Shown piece after piece: positions 7,876 through 10,395 of a DNA stretch of 10,395 nucleotides. The translations under genes were made by a program, and so were the position numbers. Numbering within the stretch: position 1 is the first letter of the stretch; every line of letters starts with the position of its first letter. Under the pieces are notes generated by a model. The model searched no databases, was not told where the DNA came from, and saw only the letters and a program-made list of their open reading frames with translations. The DNA is from Thermoplasmatales archaeon (GTDB lineage Archaea; Thermoplasmatota; JASEFT01; JAUWIS01): positions 1 to 10,395 of the forward strand of contig JASEEW010000059.1 of NCBI GenBank assembly GCA_030019485.1. Direction: 5' to 3'.

Positions 7876-8301
7876 ATGAAACCACACAGGGATGACATCA
7901 AACTCATAGACAATGAATTCATAATAGAGCAAAAAAGCACAATCTACTATGGGATTATTTCACCAGAAAACCTTTACATAAAAAGGGGATGCGCAATACA
8001 CGGTGATGTGATATGCAAAAAAAAGGTTTACATTGAAAACGATAATATAATCCATGGTGATGTTTTATCAAAAGGCACATCAGTAGTCTGTCCCGGGACA
8101 AGGATAGAGGGGAGTATTGTTTCAGGCGGCTCCATAAAGGTTTCTGACAATGTTTTTGTTGGAGGAGATATCCTTGCAGACGGTGACATAACTGTCGGGA
8201 GTGTCAGCGCAAAAAGGATTGAAGCAATGGGGGACATAACAATCACAGGGGAAATTTCTACAAAAAACATAAAAGCAGGGGGAAGGATAGTAAGTAAATA
8301 A
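7876..8301 (+). CDS. Bactofilin-like polymer-forming beta-helix protein
   Basis: A 141-residue protein that fits the bactofilin / DUF583 polymer-forming family: a short, mostly single-domain right-handed beta helix that self-assembles into filaments. The visible repeat is exact in spacing: IHGD at 41-44, IHGD at 59-62, IEGS at 77-80 and VGGD at 95-98, an 18-residue period. Further coils follow in ITVGSV (105-110) and ITITGE (121-126). An N-terminal stretch of about 22 residues (HRDDIKLIDNEF) precedes the helix. No signal peptide or membrane segment is seen, so it is probably cytoplasmic and may sit on the inner membrane face as a scaffold. In haloarchaea, bactofilin homologues (halofilins) affect cell shape; the role here is inference. 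It starts 44 bases after nadA and ends 24 bases before tgtA. Confidence 0.8.
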   Translation: MKPHRDDIKLIDNEFIIEQKSTIYYGIISPENLYIKRGCAIHGDVICKKKVYIENDNIIHGDVLSKGTSVVCPGTRIEGSIVSGGSIKVSDNVFVGGDILADGDITVGSVSAKRIEAMGDITITGEISTKNIKAGGRIVSK

Positions 8302-8303
8302 TA
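8296..8303 (+). promoter_or_regulatory. Possible TATA-like box for tgtA (AAATAATA)
   Basis: The octamer overlaps the stop codon of the bactofilin-like gene, and its centre lies 26.5 bases before the tgtA ATG at 8326. No Shine-Dalgarno-like purine run occurs in 8304-8325, so a leaderless transcript starting at or near 8326 is a fair reading. AT-rich context makes chance matches common. Confidence 0.4.
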
Positions 8304-8325
8304 CTCTAAATCCTATTCTCTATTT

Positions 8326-10206
8326 ATGTTTGAGCTCAAGGAAATGGACGGACTTGCACGCATAGGAAAATTCTACACCAAGCATGGTGTAGTTGAAACA
8401 CCCGCGCTCCTCCCTGTTATAAATCCGAACTATATGCTTATTTCACCAAATGAGATGAAGGAAAAATTCAAAGCAGAGATGCTAATCACAAACTCATACA
8501 TTATTTACAAAAAAAATGAGCTCAGGGAGAAGGCATTAAAAAATGGGGTTCACTCCCTTCTGGGTTTTGATGGTCCTGTTATGACTGACTCCGGCTCATT
8601 CCAAATGTATGTTTATGGTGATGTTGAAATTGAAAACAGGGAGATTGTTGATTTTCAGAAAAAAATAGGGAGTGATGTTTCAACAATACTTGATATAATT
8701 TCACCGCCTGACAGGAAGTATGAGGATGCGAAAAAGGATGTTGAGGAAACAATAAAAAGAGCAAAAGAAGTAGAGGCTGATGCACTGACTGTTCAGGGCT
8801 CTGTTTATCCTGATTTAAGGGAGTACTGCGCAACCGAGCTGTCAAAACTTGATTGTATTCTTCATCCTGTTGGCAGTGTTGTTCCACTCATGGAAAAATA
8901 CAGGTTTTCTGAGCTTGTTGATGTTATTGTTTCCTCAAAAAAAGGGCTTATTCCATCTAGGCCGGTTCATCTTTTCGGGTGCGGTCACCCAATGATTTTC
9001 CCAGTTGCTGTTTTGCTTGGCTGTGATTTGTTTGATTCATCCTCCTATGCAAAATATGCCAGGCATAACAGGATGATGTTTCCTGATGGAACAAAAAATG
9101 TTGATGAAATGAAATACCCTGCCTGCCCCTGCCCAGGATGTTCAAATTTTGATGAAATAAAGGAGATGAATGAAAATGAGAAAACAAGAAAAATTGCTGA
9201 GCATAATCTTTATGTGAGTTTTTCTGAAATAAAAAAAATAAAGCAGGCAGTACATGAGGGGGGTTTATGGGAAATGGTTGAGGAAAGATGCAGGGCTCAT
9301 CCTTTTCTTCTTTCAGCACTGAAAAAAATTGGGGAGCATAAAGAATTCCTTGAAAGATTTGAGCCTGTTTCAAGAAAAAGTTTTTTTTACACCGGTAAGG
9401 CATCTTTGTCCAGACCAATAGTTTACAGATTCAGGAAAAGGATTTTTGAAAGATACGAAAAACCAGAAGCAGACATTCTGGTTGTTTTACCCGAGTCTGA
9501 AAGACCGTATTCAAAAACATATCATGATGTTATCAAAAAAATATCAGAGAAGGTGAACGCGCATTTCGTTGTTAACTCTGTTTTTGGTCCTGTGCCAGTA
9601 GAGTTTGATGAAATGTACCCAGTGGGGCAGTCCGTTGTCCCAATGGATGTAGAGTGCGAAAAGGACCTGGTTAAAGAATATGTTAAAACGTTTGACTATC
9701 CAAATGTGCTTTTTTGGGAAAATGAAAAAACATTTGAGAAATTAGAATCTTTTAAGAAAAAATCATCGTTTAATGCTGATGTTCAAAAAATAAAATCTGT
9801 TGCATTTTATCAGTTCGGGAAATGTCCTGATTTGTTCAAAGGCAAAATAAAACTTGTGAAATCAAAAAACGGGAAAATAAGGAACGTTTTTGTTGATGGC
9901 GAACATATTCTCTCTGTGAGAAACGATGGTTTCTTTACTTTAAAGATGGGGGGTGCAAAAAAACTCCATTCAATCCTTGAATATCCAAAAATGAGGGTTG
10001 CTGTGAATGATGATGCGGTAGCATTTATCATGGAGGGAAAAAATGTTTTCTCAAAATTTGTTGTTGAATGCGACCCTGAAATTAGGCCAAAGGATGAGGT
10101 TTTGATAGTGGACAAAAATGATATCCTAATTGGTGTCGGAAGAGCAACCATGAACAGGGAGGAGATGCTGTCATTCAAGAAAGGTATTGCAGTAAAAGTA
10201 AGGTAA
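8326..10206 (+). CDS. tgtA: Archaeosine tRNA-guanine transglycosylase TgtA (7-cyano-7-deazaguanine tRNA-ribosyltransferase)
   Basis: Exchanges guanine-15 in the D-loop of archaeal tRNAs for preQ0, the first tRNA-bound step to archaeosine. The N-terminal TIM-barrel domain (about 1-350) carries D88 in MTDSGSFQ and the probable nucleophile D237 in DLFDSSSY, equivalent to D95 and D249 of the P. horikoshii enzyme. The zinc site is C267, C269, C272 and H293 (PACPCPGC, then AEHNLY). GGLWEMVEERCRAHP (312-326) and HLFGCGHP (215-222) are further family marks. A C1 region (about 360-480), a C2 region (about 485-550) and a C-terminal PUA domain (about 553-626) complete the archaeal layout. At 626 residues it is longer than the P. 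horikoshii protein (582 residues); the extra length lies mostly in C1. The protein ends AVKVR, and its stop codon lies in the arm of a large palindrome. ArcS, QueF-like and preQ0 synthesis genes are not in the window. Confidence 0.96.
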   Translation: MFELKEMDGLARIGKFYTKHGVVETPALLPVINPNYMLISPNEMKEKFKAEMLITNSYIIYKKNELREKALKNGVHSLLGFDGPVMTDSGSFQMYVYGDVEIENREIVDFQKKIGSDVSTILDIISPPDRKYEDAKKDVEETIKRAKEVEADALTVQGSVYPDLREYCATELSKLDCILHPVGSVVPLMEKYRFSELVDVIVSSKKGLIPSRPVHLFGCGHPMIFPVAVLLGCDLFDSSSYAKYARHNRMMFPDGTKNVDEMKYPACPCPGCSNFDEIKEMNENEKTRKIAEHNLYVSFSEIKKIKQAVHEGGLWEMVEERCRAHPFLLSALKKIGEHKEFLERFEPVSRKSFFYTGKASLSRPIVYRFRKRIFERYEKPEADILVVLPESERPYSKTYHDVIKKISEKVNAHFVVNSVFGPVPVEFDEMYPVGQSVVPMDVECEKDLVKEYVKTFDYPNVLFWENEKTFEKLESFKKKSSFNADVQKIKSVAFYQFGKCPDLFKGKIKLVKSKNGKIRNVFVDGEHILSVRNDGFFTLKMGGAKKLHSILEYPKMRVAVNDDAVAFIMEGKNVFSKFVVECDPEIRPKDEVLIVDKNDILIGVGRATMNREEMLSFKKGIAVKVR

Positions 10207-10336
10207 ACTCTGCGACCGAAAGTCTTTCAGATGAGATTTTTCGTAAAATGCGACGGAAAAGTGCCTTGCACTTTTCCTAGCATTTTAGGAAAAGCCAAAA
10301 AGGGCTTTTCCGTAAAATCTCATGTCGCAGAGTTTA
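10204..10336. repeat. 133-bp nested palindromic element overlapping the tgtA stop codon
   Basis: The outer arms are a perfect 13-bp inverted repeat: TAAACTCTGCGAC (10204-10216) with GTCGCAGAGTTTA (10324-10336). The stem then continues for 10 bp (10231-10240 with 10314-10323) after a 14-base side bulge that holds a small hairpin (GAAA at 10218-10221 with TTTC at 10225-10228). Inside are two arms. Arm 1 pairs TAAAATGC (10244-10251) with GCATTTTA (10280-10287) and GGAAAAGTGC (10255-10264) with GCACTTTTCC (10268-10277). Arm 2 pairs GGAAAAGCC (10288-10296) with GGCTTTTCC (10303-10311). No ORF, tRNA or known box motif is apparent. Candidates are a structured RNA or 3'-UTR element, a MITE-like insertion flanked by TA, or a REP-like palindrome cluster. 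The pairing is certain from sequence; the function is not. Confidence 0.85.
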
Positions 10337-10395
10337 GGCGTTGTCCGAGAATTGAATAGTGTATCCTGTTTTTGATGTTTTTTTCAGAAATTTCT
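10337..10395. other. Intergenic end of window, no gene seen
   Basis: These 59 bases after the palindromic element show no start codon with a convincing reading frame, no tRNA-like fold and no repeat of the upstream arms. They contain only T-rich tracts near the end of the window. A downstream gene may begin beyond the window. Confidence 0.5.
10369..10384 (+). terminator. Two T-runs, possible terminator for tgtA
   Basis: TTTTT (10369-10373) and TTTTTTT (10378-10384) lie 163-178 bases after the tgtA stop, and downstream of the palindrome. T-runs are the main intrinsic termination signal in archaea, so the palindrome would be transcribed as a 3' untranslated structure if termination occurs here. 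Confidence 0.4.

Noticed and set aside
7833..7895. Small ORF of about 20 codons starting ATGAAACATAG just after nadA
   Set aside because: It overlaps the bactofilin-like start in another frame, has no ribosome binding site, and the A/T box there is a better explanation of the sequence.
7672..8270. Minus-strand frames opposite the end of nadA and the bactofilin-like gene
   Set aside because: Hydrophobic composition arises from the complement of lysine-rich coding sequence; the plus-strand genes are well supported.
9381..9388. Run of eight T within tgtA as a possible frameshift or slippage site
   Set aside because: The reading frame continues intact through it (SFFYTGK), and family similarity holds on both sides, so there is no sign of a frameshift.
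8579..10178. Minus-strand frames of 102, 153 and 122 residues opposite tgtA
   Set aside because: They overlap conserved TgtA catalytic, zinc and PUA regions and show low-complexity F/H/Q/S-rich sequence typical of antisense shadows.
10204..10336. tRNA or box C/D / H/ACA guide RNA in the palindromic element
   Set aside because: No T-loop or anticodon arm sequence, no clear RUGAUGA/CUGA boxes and no terminal ACA could be found; the stems are also too long for a tRNA.
1..10395. CRISPR array, integrase, phage genes or an operon of a known defence system
   Set aside because: No regularly spaced repeats and no recognisable nuclease, transposase or phage proteins are present; repeats within 3-6900 are diverged protein modules.

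Overview
This window looks archaeal, most likely a member of the Euryarchaeota in the broad sense. The strongest marker is a full-length archaeosine-type tRNA-guanine transglycosylase with a PUA domain. Two other signs agree: a DUF835 domain, which is typical of archaea such as Thermoplasmatota and Thermococci, and A/T-rich TATA-like boxes about 27 bases before three start codons, two of which have no Shine-Dalgarno sequence. The DNA is AT-rich. A Thermoplasmatota-like or related uncultured lineage is my best guess, but the window alone cannot fix the lineage. All recognised genes lie on the + strand.

Layout. Bases 3-6911 hold the 3' part of a giant cell-surface protein whose true start lies before the window. 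Its ectodomain is a string of about 18 Ig-like, FN3-like and CARDB/NEW3-like modules with about 94 N-glycosylation sequons. One transmembrane helix follows (about 6348-6416), then a cytoplasmic DUF835 domain (about 6462-6908), so the whole looks like a receptor or adhesin with an intracellular output domain. After a 17-base T-rich gap comes nadA (quinolinate synthase, de novo NAD synthesis; start 6929 or more likely 6944). Next is a 141-residue bactofilin-like beta-helix protein with an 18-residue period (7876-8301). Last is tgtA (8326-10206), which inserts preQ0 at position 15 of tRNA as the first step of archaeosine formation.

The last 189 bases hold no gene that I can see. They contain a striking nested palindrome at 10204-10336. 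It has a 13-bp perfect terminal inverted repeat that includes the tgtA stop codon, a continuing 10-bp stem, and two internal hairpin arms built from four alternating copies of one heptamer. It could be a structured RNA, a MITE-like element or a 3'-end processing/termination structure. T-runs at 10369-10384 are a plausible archaeal terminator.

How the genes fit together. NadA and TgtA are housekeeping enzymes with no obvious link to each other. The surface protein and the bactofilin-like protein could both concern the cell envelope or cell shape, but that is inference from proximity only. The A/T boxes suggest that nadA, the bactofilin gene and tgtA may each have their own promoter although the gaps are short. 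The most notable items are the receptor-like giant protein and the palindromic element after tgtA.
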